DNA of 64,000 nt, taken from the NCBI RefSeq assembly GCF_963169125.1, contig NC_084796.1, positions 90,194,888 through 90,258,887 of the forward strand, given 5' to 3'. Shown here piece after piece: positions 19,880 through 30,888 of the stretch (the stretch's first letter is position 1; the number at the start of each line of letters is the position of its first letter). The position numbers were made by a program, and so were the translations under genes. Below the pieces are notes generated by a model. It was not told where the DNA came from. It saw only the letters and a list, made by a program, of their open reading frames with translations, and ran no database searches. This stretch comes from Humulus lupulus. Its lineage: Eukaryota; Streptophyta; Magnoliopsida; Rosales; Cannabaceae.

Positions 19880-22800
19880 CCCTGTACTTCCAGTGGATAA
19901 GATACTGTGTTGGAATGTTAGGGGGATCAATAGCCAACAAAAGCATCAAGAAATCAAGCAATTGATTTTTTCCAAAAAAGTTGGGCTAGTTAGTCTCCTT
20001 GAAACTAAGGTAAAGAATAAAAGCATGGGTTCTCTATACTCTAATCTTTTTCCGAATTGGTGTTTTACAAATAATAACCCTTGGCTTGATAAAGGGAGGA
20101 TAGTTGTAGCATGGCTGCCAAGTTTGTTTACTGTTGATATTAGCTTATGTATAGCTCAATTAATCCATCGTGTTGTTCACTCGAGACAGAAACAAGACAG
20201 GTTTTACGTTACATTTGTGTATGGTTTTAATGAAGATAAGAAGAGAGCCCAACTTTGGGTAGAGTTGGAGGAGATTTCAACACAAATACAGAGGCCTTGG
20301 ATAATTATGGGTGACTTCAATGATATTCTGTTCTCTAATGAAAGAGTGGGAAAAAGATGTACTAAAAGTCCTACTCAAGATTTTCGAGATTGTGTGGAAA
20401 AGTGCAAATTGGAAGACCTTAAATATTCTGGGATTTTTTATACCTAGAATAATAAACAAAAGCCAGAGGATAGAGTTTTCTCTAAACTTGATCGAGCCTT
20501 GGTTAATTCTAAATGGGCAGACTGTTTTCAGCATTCGGAGGCAATTTTCTTACCTGAGGGCTGCTTTGATCACAGTCCCATCTTGGTTTCTTTATACCAG
20601 GATATGATTAATGGCAAAAAGCCTTTTCGATATTTTCGAATGCGGAAAGATGCAGATGATTTTGGCGAAAGAATTGCTAAGAGTTGGCAGGAAGGAGCTT
20701 CTGGTACTGATATGTATAAGCTGACAGTAAAACTTAAGAGTTTGAAGCAGATTCTTAAGTGTATTAATAAAGAAGGATTCAATGATATACACAAAGCAGA
20801 AATGATTGCTAAGGAGGAACTGATAGAATTGCAGGCAAAAGTGAGTAAAGACCCCCATGATACTCGATTACTGGTTGAGGAACAGACTGCTCGGGAAAAA
20901 TATGCTAAAGTATCCAAGGCCTATTCTCTTTTTCTAGCTTAGAAAGATAAACTTTCTTGGGCTAAAAACTGGTGATGAAAACACAGCAATCTTCCATGCT
21001 TCTTTGCGGGCAAGGAGGCTTCATAACAGGGTATATGCAATAGAAGACGCGCAGGGGAACTGGTGTGATACACCTTATGCTGTTCAGGAAGCCTTTTTAC
21101 ATTATTATCAGCAGCTCCTTGGCTCTGAGATGCAAAACAGATATCGGGTGAAGCAATGTATTATCAATCTTGGACCAAAAATCTCTGAGATGCATTCTAG
21201 CAGCCTTGAAGCCCAGTACACAGCTCAGGAGGTCAAAGAAGCTATGTTCTCTATCCCTGGTTTGAAATCTCCAGGCCGTGATGGTTTTGGAAGTAGTTTT
21301 TACCAAGATAACTGGGATTTAGTTGGGTCTGATGTGGTATCTACGGTTCTGTCTTTTTTGAACTCAAGTAGAATTCTCAAGGCAATTAATACGAATACCA
21401 TTACGCTTATTCCTAAGAGTAATTGTCTGTGAAGTGTGAGTGATTTTCGACCCATCTCGTGTTGCAATGTGATTTACAAGGCTTCATCAAAAGTGATTTG
21501 CTCGAGATTGAGACAAGTTTTGCCTGATTTAATTGCTGAAAACAAGGGGGGTTTTGTACATGATACAATAGAATGGGGGTTCATTGAAGAGATGCTCAAG
21601 GCTTTTGATTTTCCTCAAACCTTTTCAGATTTAATAATGGCGTGTGTAAAAGCTCCCATGTTTTCCTTACTTCTCAATGGTTCGTTACATGGTTTCTTTG
21701 CATCAAAAAGAGGTCTTAGACAAGGGGATCCCATTTCCCCCTTGTTGTTTGTTCTTGGAATGGAATACTTGTCCCGAATTATGAGTAAGGTGGGATCTTT
21801 TTCTGGGTTCTAGTACCACGATAAATGCTCAAATTTGAAGTTGAATCACTTATGTTTTGTGGACGACCTACTTATTTTCTGTAATGGAGATTTTGTTTCA
21901 ATTCTTCTTATGCTGAGGGGCTTGAAGCTATTCTCTTCTTCTTCGGGTTTGCTCCCCAACTCTGAGAAATCTACAATTTACTGTCATGGAATGCCTGATG
22001 CTGTAGTAGATCGAGTTCTGGAGGCCTCTGGTTTTTCTCGCAGCCACCTCCCGTTCAGGTATCTCGGTATACCTATTTGTTCAAAAAAAAATTCTTCTGC
22101 AGATTGTAAATGTATTTTGGAAAAGATGACTAGGAGGATTCGAACTTGGAGCACTCGGAATCTATCTTATATGGGGAGAGTCACTTTGATTAATTCATTA
22201 CTTATCTCGATTCATTCATATTGGGCTCAGATAATGATTCTACCCAAGAAATTGCTCAAAGATGTTGAAGCGATATATAGGGCCTTTCTTTAGAAAGGTA
22301 TCTCAGACTCTCATATTCTAGGGTTGATTACTTGGGAGTATATTTGCTTATCAAGGGCTGCTGGTGGCTTGGGTTTTGGGAGGATACATGATTGGAATTT
22401 GGATGCCATGGGAAAATATGTTTGGGCAATTGCCAAGAAGAAAGATAATCTATTTGTCAAGTGGATAAATAATGTCTATTTGCTGAATCAAAATTGGTGG
22501 GATTACAAGTGTCCCAAGGATTGCAGTTGGTACTGGAAGCGTTTAGTTGCTGTGAAGGATAGTTTCAAAGCGAAAATTTCTCATGATTCTTTCTTGTCTT
22601 AGATATATAATATCAAACTTGGTTTAAACTTGCTGTTCCCTCAAGAATCTAGAGTGCCATGGAGGAAGTTTGTTTGGGATAGATTTATTACTCCCAAGCA
22701 TCGATTTATTATGTGGTTAGTCATGTGGGAGCGTCTACATACAAAGGATCAAATAGCTAAATATAATCTCAATCTTGATCAGGTTTGTTTGTTGTGTGGG

Positions 22801-23160
22801 GAAAACAATGAAAACATTGACCATCTCTTTTTCAAGTGTACATACAATAAGAGGTGTTTAGAGGCTATCAAAAGTTGGCTTCATTGGAATGCACAATCCA
22901 TCAACCTTACCCGTGTCCTGTATTGGATTTCTCATGCCAAGCATGTATCGAGTACATATAAAAGCATGATGTTCTCTTTTCTTGCGGCGACAGTGTACCA
23001 TATCTGGCGAGTAAGAAATGATGCACTTCGGAATCACAAGCTTTGGCAAGTTCACCATACAGTTAGTAGAATTCAAAATGACTGTAAATTTCGTTTACTT
23101 AGTGTGTTCCCATGTAAACCCTCTAGGAAAGATAGAGAGTTTATTAACAGATTGTTTTGA
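19880..23160 (+). pseudogene. LINE ORF2: endonuclease, reverse transcriptase, zinc-binding domain
   Basis: The APE-type endonuclease is readable from ILCWNVRGIN (about 19898): LLETK (catalytic Glu), GDFND (Asp/Asn) and FDHSPILVSLY (His). A stop at about 20445 interrupts it. RT follows at about 21070-22300 with [36 protein letters not shown] and FVDDLLIFC. Between GGFVHD (about 21560) and [10 protein letters not shown] about 40 residues expected in plant L1 RTs are missing, including the first catalytic aspartate (motif A). The zinc-binding region (CLLCGENNENIDHLFFKC) is at about 22787-22842. Stops or frameshifts also occur near 20942, 20975, 21430, 21811, 22291 and 22600, so the protein cannot be made. 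Confidence 0.88.
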
Positions 23161-23315
23161 ATTGATTTGTACAGAATTATATAGGGGTTAGTTGACTTGT
23201 TCTGGCAACCCTGTTCGGGTTAGTCTTGGGTCTCTTGTATCTGTGTTGGGTGTTCATAGACTTGGCTTGTAATTGATTGTTTGAGCAATACAATGATCTT
23301 ATTCATCAAAATAAA

Positions 23316-24147
23316 TAATTAATAAAAAATAATCCAAACACAATAATATTTTATTTCTATTACTAACTTAATTAATTTTCTTATAAAAATATTAACATAA
23401 CCAAAATATATATACCTTTCATGAGTGGGTAATCTAGGCAACGGTGACTTCTTGGCAGTGAGCAGTTGTGCCACTGCTCCGGCATAGCGGTGGTGGTGGC
23501 GGCAACACAATAAAATGAAAATTAGAGAGATTAAACATAAAAAATTAACTAGATAAAAAAATGAGAGGTAGAGAGACAACTATGTTAGCAGCGGCTTCGG
23601 CGTGGCGATGGACTATTTCCGGCAGTGGTGGTGGTTTTGAAAAAATGGATTTTGATTTTTTTTTGGAGAAAGGGATTTTTTTTCAGATTTTTTAAGAAGA
23701 AAGGGGTCGGATAGGGACAGGGGTCCGGCAGATGTGGTCGGGGTGGGGCGGATGGGGTCAAATAGGGGTCGGAGGTGGGGTTTCAGGCGGAGATCTCTCA
23801 GACTTGCATAGAGAACCGAAGAGGAGAGAGAGATCGGTGCAGAAATGAGGAAGAAAAAGGCTTATTGAACATATATTGAGCCTTTTATTTGGCGCGAAAA
23901 TTTTTGCCGCAAATACCGTAGGACTTCGTTGCAAATATTGGGTTGCAATAAGCAATAAACAAAACGACGTCATTACATTAAAACCCTAATATTATTTGCG
24001 GCAAAAAATTTCTCCGCAAAAAATTTAGTGAAAAATAAGTTGCAAAATTTTCCCACCAATTTTTTAGTGAAATTTTAATTGCAGAATTATCTACGGCGAA
24101 ATTTTTGTCGCAAATACTCTCACAATCGCCGCAAAAACCCCTACATA
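23316..24147 (-). other. CACTA-1 right portion
   Basis: AT-rich sequence, then a GC-rich stretch (23440-23800, with GGTGGTGG and GGGTCGG motifs) that would be the 5' end of the minus-strand transposase gene. The right subterminal repeat block (GCCGCAAATAC, TTGCGGCAAAAA, CGCCGCAAAAAC) follows from 23880. No intact coding sequence. Confidence 0.55.
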
Positions 24148-24252
24148 AAAAGTTGACTTTAATGTTCAAAATGCACAAATCGATCTCGATATCACCTATA
24201 TGTGGTAGTCTAAGGAATCCTTGACTGATTATGGACTATTCCAGACCTAATC
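24148..24252. other. Spacer between CACTA-1 and chromovirus D
   Basis: About 105 bp of unassigned AT-rich sequence. It is the flank into which D inserted; the 5 bp next to D is TAATC, but the far end of D is lost so a TSD cannot be tested. Confidence 0.5.
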
Positions 24253-26061
24253 TGTAAAGACCCGACTAATTTAAAGACCTAAGGCCTTGAAAACTATTAA
24301 GACATAAGTACCATCTTTTGGATATATACTTAAAATTATAAAACATTATTATTAATACTTAGAAAATCCAAAAAACACGGGATCCCATTGTTCATACAAA
24401 AAATAATAAAGGAAACAAAATCTTTAATTAAAAGTTAACTATTCAAAGTACTAAGTGCAGAAACTTTAAAGACATAATTCGAAAGACTCAAAAATAACAA
24501 TGACGCCATCCTCGATTGATCTCATCAATTCATTTCTTTAGTTCCTCACCCGATACATAAACCAAAGCTGCCTCGGATCCATCCCGCCTTCCATGTTCAT
24601 TTTTCTGCACAATCTAAAATAAAAACGAATGAGCCTAATGCCCATTAACGAAAAAACTACTAAAACACAAAACATAAAATAGACTTCAATATTAATGACC
24701 ATTCACTCATTATCGTTGTATTTGATCAAAACTACTATAGCCTCCCATTTTAAATATTATTTTAAAGGTAGGTTTAGATACAACTATAGTCTACGATAAC
24801 AATAAAAATCTCGGGATTTGCTGTCTAAGCAACCATATTTCATGAGTGACTAAAGACATAAAAAAACATACAAACACATAGCACATAAAATCTAACTTAT
24901 TTTCCTTACCAAAAACGAGATATTGGAGATTGGAAAATCCTAAAACCAAACATTAAAAACCACAAGTCTCCTACAGAAAAGAAGATCTAAATATCGGAAT
25001 AAAAGTCTTACTGAAAATCTTAAGTTTCAAACAAATCAAGTTCCTAACCAAAGCCATTATGACGAGTTAGGATTTGAATTAAAAGAAAAGAATAAGAAGA
25101 ATATAAAAAGACTATATCTTATGATTAAGAGTGTCTTAGATAGCTAGAGCTTCGATTTATACCACAAACACCGAATCACACTATAACTTACTCCCAAGTG
25201 TTTAGAAAAGCTTAGATTTGAAAGCTTTATCCCAAAAACCCTAGTGTTTCTCTCTAGAACAAAAGTGGCAGCTTGGAGGCTCTGAGAAGTGTTTGAAAGA
25301 TGATGCAAAAGATTGAGTGAAGGGTCCTATTTATAAGATTTAAGTAGTGAAACTAACTCTCATTAAAATGAATAAACAAATAAATAAAAATGGCACTGTC
25401 TGCTCAAAAAATTCCTAGAACTCGGTCAAAATGGTTTAAGAATAAATCCAAGCAGTTGAGGATTGATTCTAGCGTCAGATTTTAAGGAAATTCAAACAAT
25501 GCACATGCAGCCGATATATCACCTTCCTTAATTTTTCGAGGTCCCATGGTTTCAATCATGCAAAATCAACGTGTTTTTTTGTATTAGCATAGGCAATATA
25601 TCTCCCCCCATAGCTGCAATATATCGGCTTACACTTATGTACTAAACAAATTTTTTTCACATTTTAAGCACACTGAAATCTGTTTAAACTACTTTCAAAG
25701 AGTAATACGAGATCCTAGCATCTGAGGGAATGTTCTAGACTTCCTAGGCTTATCCTTACATTTAAATTTACCCTTGATTAATTTATTCATCTAAAATTCT
25801 TAAATCCTTATGTAACAAATGTCACATTCTTAATTATTCTATTTAAATCTTAGGCTATAATAAAGAATATTTTTAGGACCAACTAAATAATTAAACCTTA
25901 TGATAAAATTAATATTTCTAAACTATAGGGTAAACTTATAAAATTATTAAATAGCTCTACGACTTTCCCAATAATTCCTGGCTTGGACCAATATCACTAA
26001 AATTAAAATACTACAACATAAGATAATATTATCTAACTAAGTAAAATTTTGAGGCACTACA
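24253..26061 (-). repeat. D 3' LTR
   Basis: 1809 bp, TGTAAAGACCC to GGCACTACA on the plus strand (TGTAGTGCC to TTTACA in element orientation). It is bounded on the right by a PPT-like tract. It contains three copies of a GATATATC-type word at 25509-25630. Confidence 0.82.
25328..25335 (-). promoter_or_regulatory. TATA box of D LTR
   Basis: The minus strand reads CTTATAAATAGGACCC, a canonical TATA box placed mid-LTR in the correct orientation. Confidence 0.65.
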
Positions 26062-26075
26062 ATTCTCCCCTACAT
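26062..26075 (-). other. Polypurine tract of D
   Basis: The minus strand reads TGTAGGGGAGAATT directly before the LTR start TGTAGTGCC. Confidence 0.75.
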
Positions 26076-26225
26076 AAAAAGAATTTCGTCCTCGAAATTT
26101 ACTAACCATACAATTCTAGATACCAAGCTTGGATGTCTTCCTCCAATTCCCACATTGCCTCTCATTCTGTGTTATTTCTCCAAAAGACCTTGACTATCGA
26201 AATAATCTTCGACCGTAATTCCTTC
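26076..26225 (-). pseudogene. pol: Chromodomain-like C-terminus of D pol
   Basis: The minus-strand frame gives IVKVFWRNNTE, a stop, then EAMWELEEDIQAWYLELYG. This matches the integrase-tail chromodomain-like motif also present in element H (VKVLWKNSTKCEATWELEEEM). In chromoviruses this tail directs integration to particular chromatin. Upstream it is cut by CACTA-2. Confidence 0.7.
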
Positions 26226-27831
26226 CACTACTACAAAAAGGACTTTTTAGGACTAACATTGCGAGTCCTCTATTTGAGAGCCTTAAAAACTCAGGTTTTT
26301 TAGGACTCGCATTGCGAGTCCTAAAAGATTGTTTTTAGGACTCGCCACACGAGTCCTAAAAGATTGTGCGAGTCCTAAAAGAGCCTGTTGGGTGCTTTAA
26401 AAAAACAGAAATTTATTATTTAATATTTATAATATATTAATTAATTAAATTTAATTCAATTAATATATTTAATGATTTGGTTGTTCTATTTTTCCTAATA
26501 TATATTATAAATAATTAATCAATTGCTTTAATACATTTTTAATTTGAGAAATTAATCATAAATGCATTGTCTCTTTACAACACAAATTGTTCACAGTAAT
26601 GTAAAATTCATCATAAAGTCCAAAATAGATTAGAATAACAATAGAAAAAGAAACCTCACACAGATTATTCTACAACAAAATAAGGATTTTAAACAAGCCA
26701 AATTTATACAGCACAAGAACACTTGAACAAATTAAAAATAGGCTGAAGGCGAAGCATTTCCTCCCAAAACATCCAACAAGTAAGCAGCAGTAATCTTCAT
26801 TCTGTCAAAAAAAAATCTATGTGAGATAGAATGAAACAATAGAAACTTTGAACCCCTTGACCACATAGCCACAACCCCAAATCCCCGACCCTACTGCTCA
26901 TAGCCTCAACCCGACCTTCAAAAACACAAGGAAAGAGAGAGAAACTTACTCCGAGGGCTGACCCCCACCGTTCGTCCGAAGCCACTGTCTTCGTGCTGTG
27001 GTCGTTCCACGCCACCGTCGTTCGTCCCGAGGACCCTACATTCAGCCAAAGTCGTTGCTGCTCCAAGCCCCTCCGTTCAGCCCAAGCCGCAACCACTCCG
27101 AGCCCTATCGTTGGTCCTGAGCTGTCGCCGTTCCGAGCCCTTCATGCTGCCATGGAGATTGATAGATGTAGTGTGAGAGAGGGAAATACTTTCAGAAAGA
27201 GGGAAGGAGAAAGATACGGCAGCTGTGGGAAAAATTTAGGGAGAAAAAGGAAAAGTAATTTAGGGTTATGAGAGGTTTGATCACATGGAGAGAAAGTGGG
27301 CTGATCAGCCCATGTTAATTTTTTTTTTAAAATACACATTTGTTTTTTTTTAATTATTAATAAAACTTTAATTCTTTTTATTTCTGATTTAATATATATA
27401 ATACAAATTTTATTAAAAAAATTTATTTAACCTTTTAGGACACATAAATTTATAGGACTTGCATTGCGTGTCCTAAAATAAATTTTTTAAGGACTCTCAA
27501 TGAGTGTCCTAAAAAGTCCAGGAACTTTTGTTAAAAAAAAATCAAACTTTTAGGACACACACAATTTTGTAGGACTTGCACCGGGTGTCCTAAAAAAAAT
27601 CTATAAGGACTCGCAATGAGTGTCCTCAAAAGTTCAGGAGGTGTTTGTTATTAAAAAAAAAATCAAACTTTTAGGACACACATAGTTTTTAGGACTCGCT
27701 CCGCGAGCCCTAAAAGGAATTTTTTAAGGACTCGCAACGCGAGTCCTAAAAAGTCCAGGAGTTGTTTTTAGGACTCGCATCTAGGTGAGTGTTCTAAAAA
27801 AGTGTCCTAAAAGACTATTTTTGTAGTAGTG
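26226..27831. mobile_element. CACTA-2: non-autonomous CACTA element, 1606 bp
   Basis: The terminal inverted repeats begin CACTACTACAAAAA at both ends, with a 3-bp TSD TTC (26223-26225 and 27832-27834), diagnostic of CACTA. The ends are filled with subterminal repeats of GGACTCGC and its complement. Several form 21-bp near-perfect palindromes (26302-26322, 27691-27711, 27727-27747). The interior (26940-27270) is GC-richer with CCGTTCGTCC-like repeats. No transposase is present, so it depends on a relative for mobility. Confidence 0.9.
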
Positions 27832-27834
27832 TTC

Positions 27835-29102
27835 ACCCCTATTTCAAGGATGTGAACGGGTCGTTCCTCATAACTTAAGTCTTTCTGGAGTGCTAATATA
27901 TCGTACCTGACCACGTGGGATGGGTCTGACACATATCTACGCAGCATCGAGATGTGAAACACATTGTGGTTGTCTGAAAGTGTTGGCAGTAGGGCTAATC
28001 TATACGGTCCACCTTGTCCAATATCTCAAAAGGACCTATGTACCGGGGACTAAGTTTTCCTTTCCTCCCAAACCACTTCACTCATTTCATCGGAGATATC
28101 CTTAAGAAGACTTGATCTTCGACCTTGAATTCCACATCTCGTCGCTTGGCATCCACATAACACTTTTTTTCGACTTTGATCACCCAGCATATGCTTTCTA
28201 ATTAGCTCTAATGCGTCTTGAGCCTCTCTAACAACCTCGGGTCCAAGCAGTTGTCTTTCTCCTACCTTGTCCCAATGTAACGACGACCGGCATTTCCTTT
28301 CGTAAAGTAGTTCATAGGGCGCCATAACGATTGTTGCCTGGTAGCTGTTATTGTAGGAGAATTCTATTAGTGGAAAATACTTACTCCATGATCCTCCAAA
28401 GTCCAGTACACAAGCGTGCAACATATCTTCTAAAATTTGTATGGTAAGCTCAGACTGTCCGTCGGTCTAAGGATGAAATATTGTACTGAGACTTAGCTTG
28501 GTACCCGTGGCTTGCTACAAGCTTCCCAAAAATCTCGATTTGACATCGAACCTCTGTGGGATACTATGAACTTAGGGATTCCATGCAGTCTTACAATTTC
28601 TCAAACATAGATTTCGACGTACTAATCCGCAATGTATGCAGTCTTGATATACAGGAAGTGAACTGACTTTGTGACTTTATCCACCACGACTCAAGCCAAG
28701 TCATGCTGCTTGCCTTTGGTATTCCCAGTTCCATTTCGGAATACTAAGTGGTTGTAATAAGCCTGTGGGTCGGTTTATGTTTTGCCTTTACTTGCTGGCA
28801 TGTTAGGCATTTGGACACATACTCTGCTATGTCTTTATTCATTCCCGATGACCAATATAGTGCCTTAAGGTCGTGAATCATCTTGGTGGACCCAGGGTGA
28901 ACTGAGTATGGGGTCGTGTGTGCCTCACCTAATATCTTCATCTTAATCCCATGGTCATTCGGGACGCACACCCGACCCTTATATTTTAAGAACCCGTGTC
29001 TTGATATAGAGATCTCCTAGTCTTGCCTTCTCTGACTGCAACTATATGCAATAATCGCATGTCTTCATGTAGTTGCCTGGTCCATATATCCTTTAGTAAA
29101 CT
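27835..29102 (-). pseudogene. pol: Integrase region of D pol
   Basis: The minus strand carries, from right to left, the zinc-binding integrase N-terminus (HTTPYSVHPGSTKMIHDL, LTCQQVKAKHKPT, 28971-28744). A damaged catalytic core follows, then EFSYNNSYQATIVMAPYELL (about 28350) and the C-terminal barrel with LLKDISDEM and FHISMLRRYVSDPSHV (about 27930). Frameshifts and stops are frequent. It joins the RNase H part at 37808 across element E. Confidence 0.82.
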
Positions 29103-30872
29103 TGTAACGCCCTGGGTAACCAAGACCATTACACTGTGTGTTTAAAATAGTGCAAGACTTGCTAATCAAGTCATTTAAACAAAATGTGAATCTAACGTCA
29201 TCAAAGGATTAGGAACAAAATATTTTGGTCATAAACAGGCCATTTTCATTAAAAATGACAATTTAATACATGGAAACTCAAAACAGGGTTTAGATGACTT
29301 AGTTACAACAAATTCCAGAAGTTATAAATAATTCAGGCCACTCTAATGGAAAAATACACATTTTAGGTTTCTGTCCCTGTACAATCCCTCGACTGTGGCG
29401 GCCGAGCAGCTGACAATGTACACCTCGTCCCCAGAGCTCTCCAACTCATGGTTGACTCAACATACCCTTGCCTTTACCAGCACCACGTAGCACCCGAGGC
29501 CCAACAAGAAAGCATGATATCATAGCAAGATCAACATCAATAACCAAAAATACCACAACGCATAACCAAGAATTCGACAATTCATAACATTCACCCAATC
29601 AGTGATAACACTCAACAAATTAGCAATTTGTCATCCAGACAATCAACAAATCATAATCATAACACAATATTCACATTCATAATCAACAGTTTATCACAAC
29701 CATCAAATGATATTCAGGGTCAGCGCCCTTAGGTCGCACCCTCTATTTAACCCACTGTCTTCGGCTCACTTAAGCCGCCCCCAGTGTTATACCCACTGAC
29801 TCCGACCAGCTTAACCGAGCTTAGTGATTAATAAGTTGCCGCAGCTACCAGTGGCTGAGCCGCCGTGTGCGCAAATATTGATTCTGACACCCTTAGGCCG
29901 GTTATCACATGTCCCATGGCATAATACCATCTCATGACATGATATACAAATATAGGGAGCTCTTAGTCCCATCATGTTCACATGGCTAATCACATTCACA
30001 TAACAATGCATACAAACATAGGGAACACCTAGTCCCAACCTAACCACATATCCAGGTGTAGTTTTCTTACCTTTAGATTTCGCTAGCTTGTTCAATTTGA
30101 TCCTCAAGCATGATCCCATCTGAGCCCTAGCGTACACCTAGTCACAGCCATAGATCAGAATCATCACCAAACCTCCAATCCAAAACCTAGCCTCGGGACC
30201 AACCCCGAGTCCCCGGGAAGCCCTAATTCTACCAAACCGGGTGGTGGAGAAGTAAAGTCCCTGTTTTCCTTCAACTTCTCTAATACTTTCTAAAAATTCC
30301 ACTAAGGCATAAAGGCAGATGTTACTTATCTCTTATAGTCAAATGACCATATTTCCCTCCCAATTAAACAAAGCTTTTAAACATCCTAAGGGAATTTTTG
30401 TCATTGCTCCCAATTCCCACTAATTCCTCAAGTGTCCTAAATATTTATCACTTAATTCCCATCATCTAATTATTCACCAACTATTTTCCCTCATTATTAA
30501 ATGATTTCCAATATGTTCTCCAAATTCTCAGATACACCCCAGGCTCACTCCGAGTCGGGTATAAATCTCCGCTATGACTTTCCCGCTAAACCTCTTGTCA
30601 GGATCGCCTCGAGTCACAAGCTACAAATATTTCCACATAATAATGTTGTCTCAACATTTGTCACAGATATTTACATTTATGCCCTCAACGACCAAATTAC
30701 CAAAATACCCTCATAAAAAAATATACACCCCTATGCATGCCTTTATCATCATGTAATAATATGATCCATATAATCATGCATATAATCATATAATGGCACA
30801 ATAAATCAATTATGGCCCTCCTGGCCTCCTAATCAAGGTCCTAAATCTTATTAGGAAATTTGGGTCGTTACA
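29103..30872 (-). repeat. E 3' LTR (short form)
   Basis: 1770 bp, TGTAACGCCCTGGG to GGGTCGTTACA. It lacks about 700 bp (equivalent to about 36450-37160 of the other LTR). F retains that region, so this is a deletion rather than an insertion in the partner. Confidence 0.9.
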
Positions 30873-30888
30873 ACTATCCCCTCCTTAC
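30873..30888 (-). other. Polypurine tract of E
   Basis: The minus strand reads GTAAGGAGGGGATAGT directly before the LTR start TGTAACGACCC. Confidence 0.8.

Larger units (their letters stand above)
19622..23315 (+). mobile_element. L1-type LINE, 5'-truncated
   Basis: It begins inside the C-terminal part of ORF1, continues through an ORF2 with endonuclease, RT and zinc-binding region, and ends in a 3' UTR with an A-rich tail (CAAAATAAATAATTAATAAAAAATAA). The upstream break coincides with the end of B1 similarity. I found no convincing TSD, so either it is degraded or a later deletion joined B1 to the LINE. Confidence 0.85.
270..24147 (-). mobile_element. CACTA-1, CACTA DNA transposon split by later insertions
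   Basis: The left terminus reads CACTATAAGAAATTACGG, the expected CACTA-type end. Inside both ends lie many subterminal copies of words such as GCCGCAAAT and TTTGTGGCAA, in opposite orientation at the two ends (270-500 and about 23880-24147), which is the usual CACTA layout. The right terminus is degraded: it reaches GCCGCAAAAACCCCTACATAAAA and then loses the expected TAGTG end, so that edge is approximate. A transposase-like fragment near the left end reads on the minus strand. Retrotransposons B1 and A and a LINE occupy 1115-23315, leaving only about 845 bp and 830 bp of CACTA sequence. Confidence 0.65.

Noticed and set aside
26993..27271. 92-codon frame within CACTA-2 as a captured host gene
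   Set aside because: It consists of CCGTTCGTCC-like degenerate repeats and no domain is recognisable; capture cannot be supported from the sequence alone.
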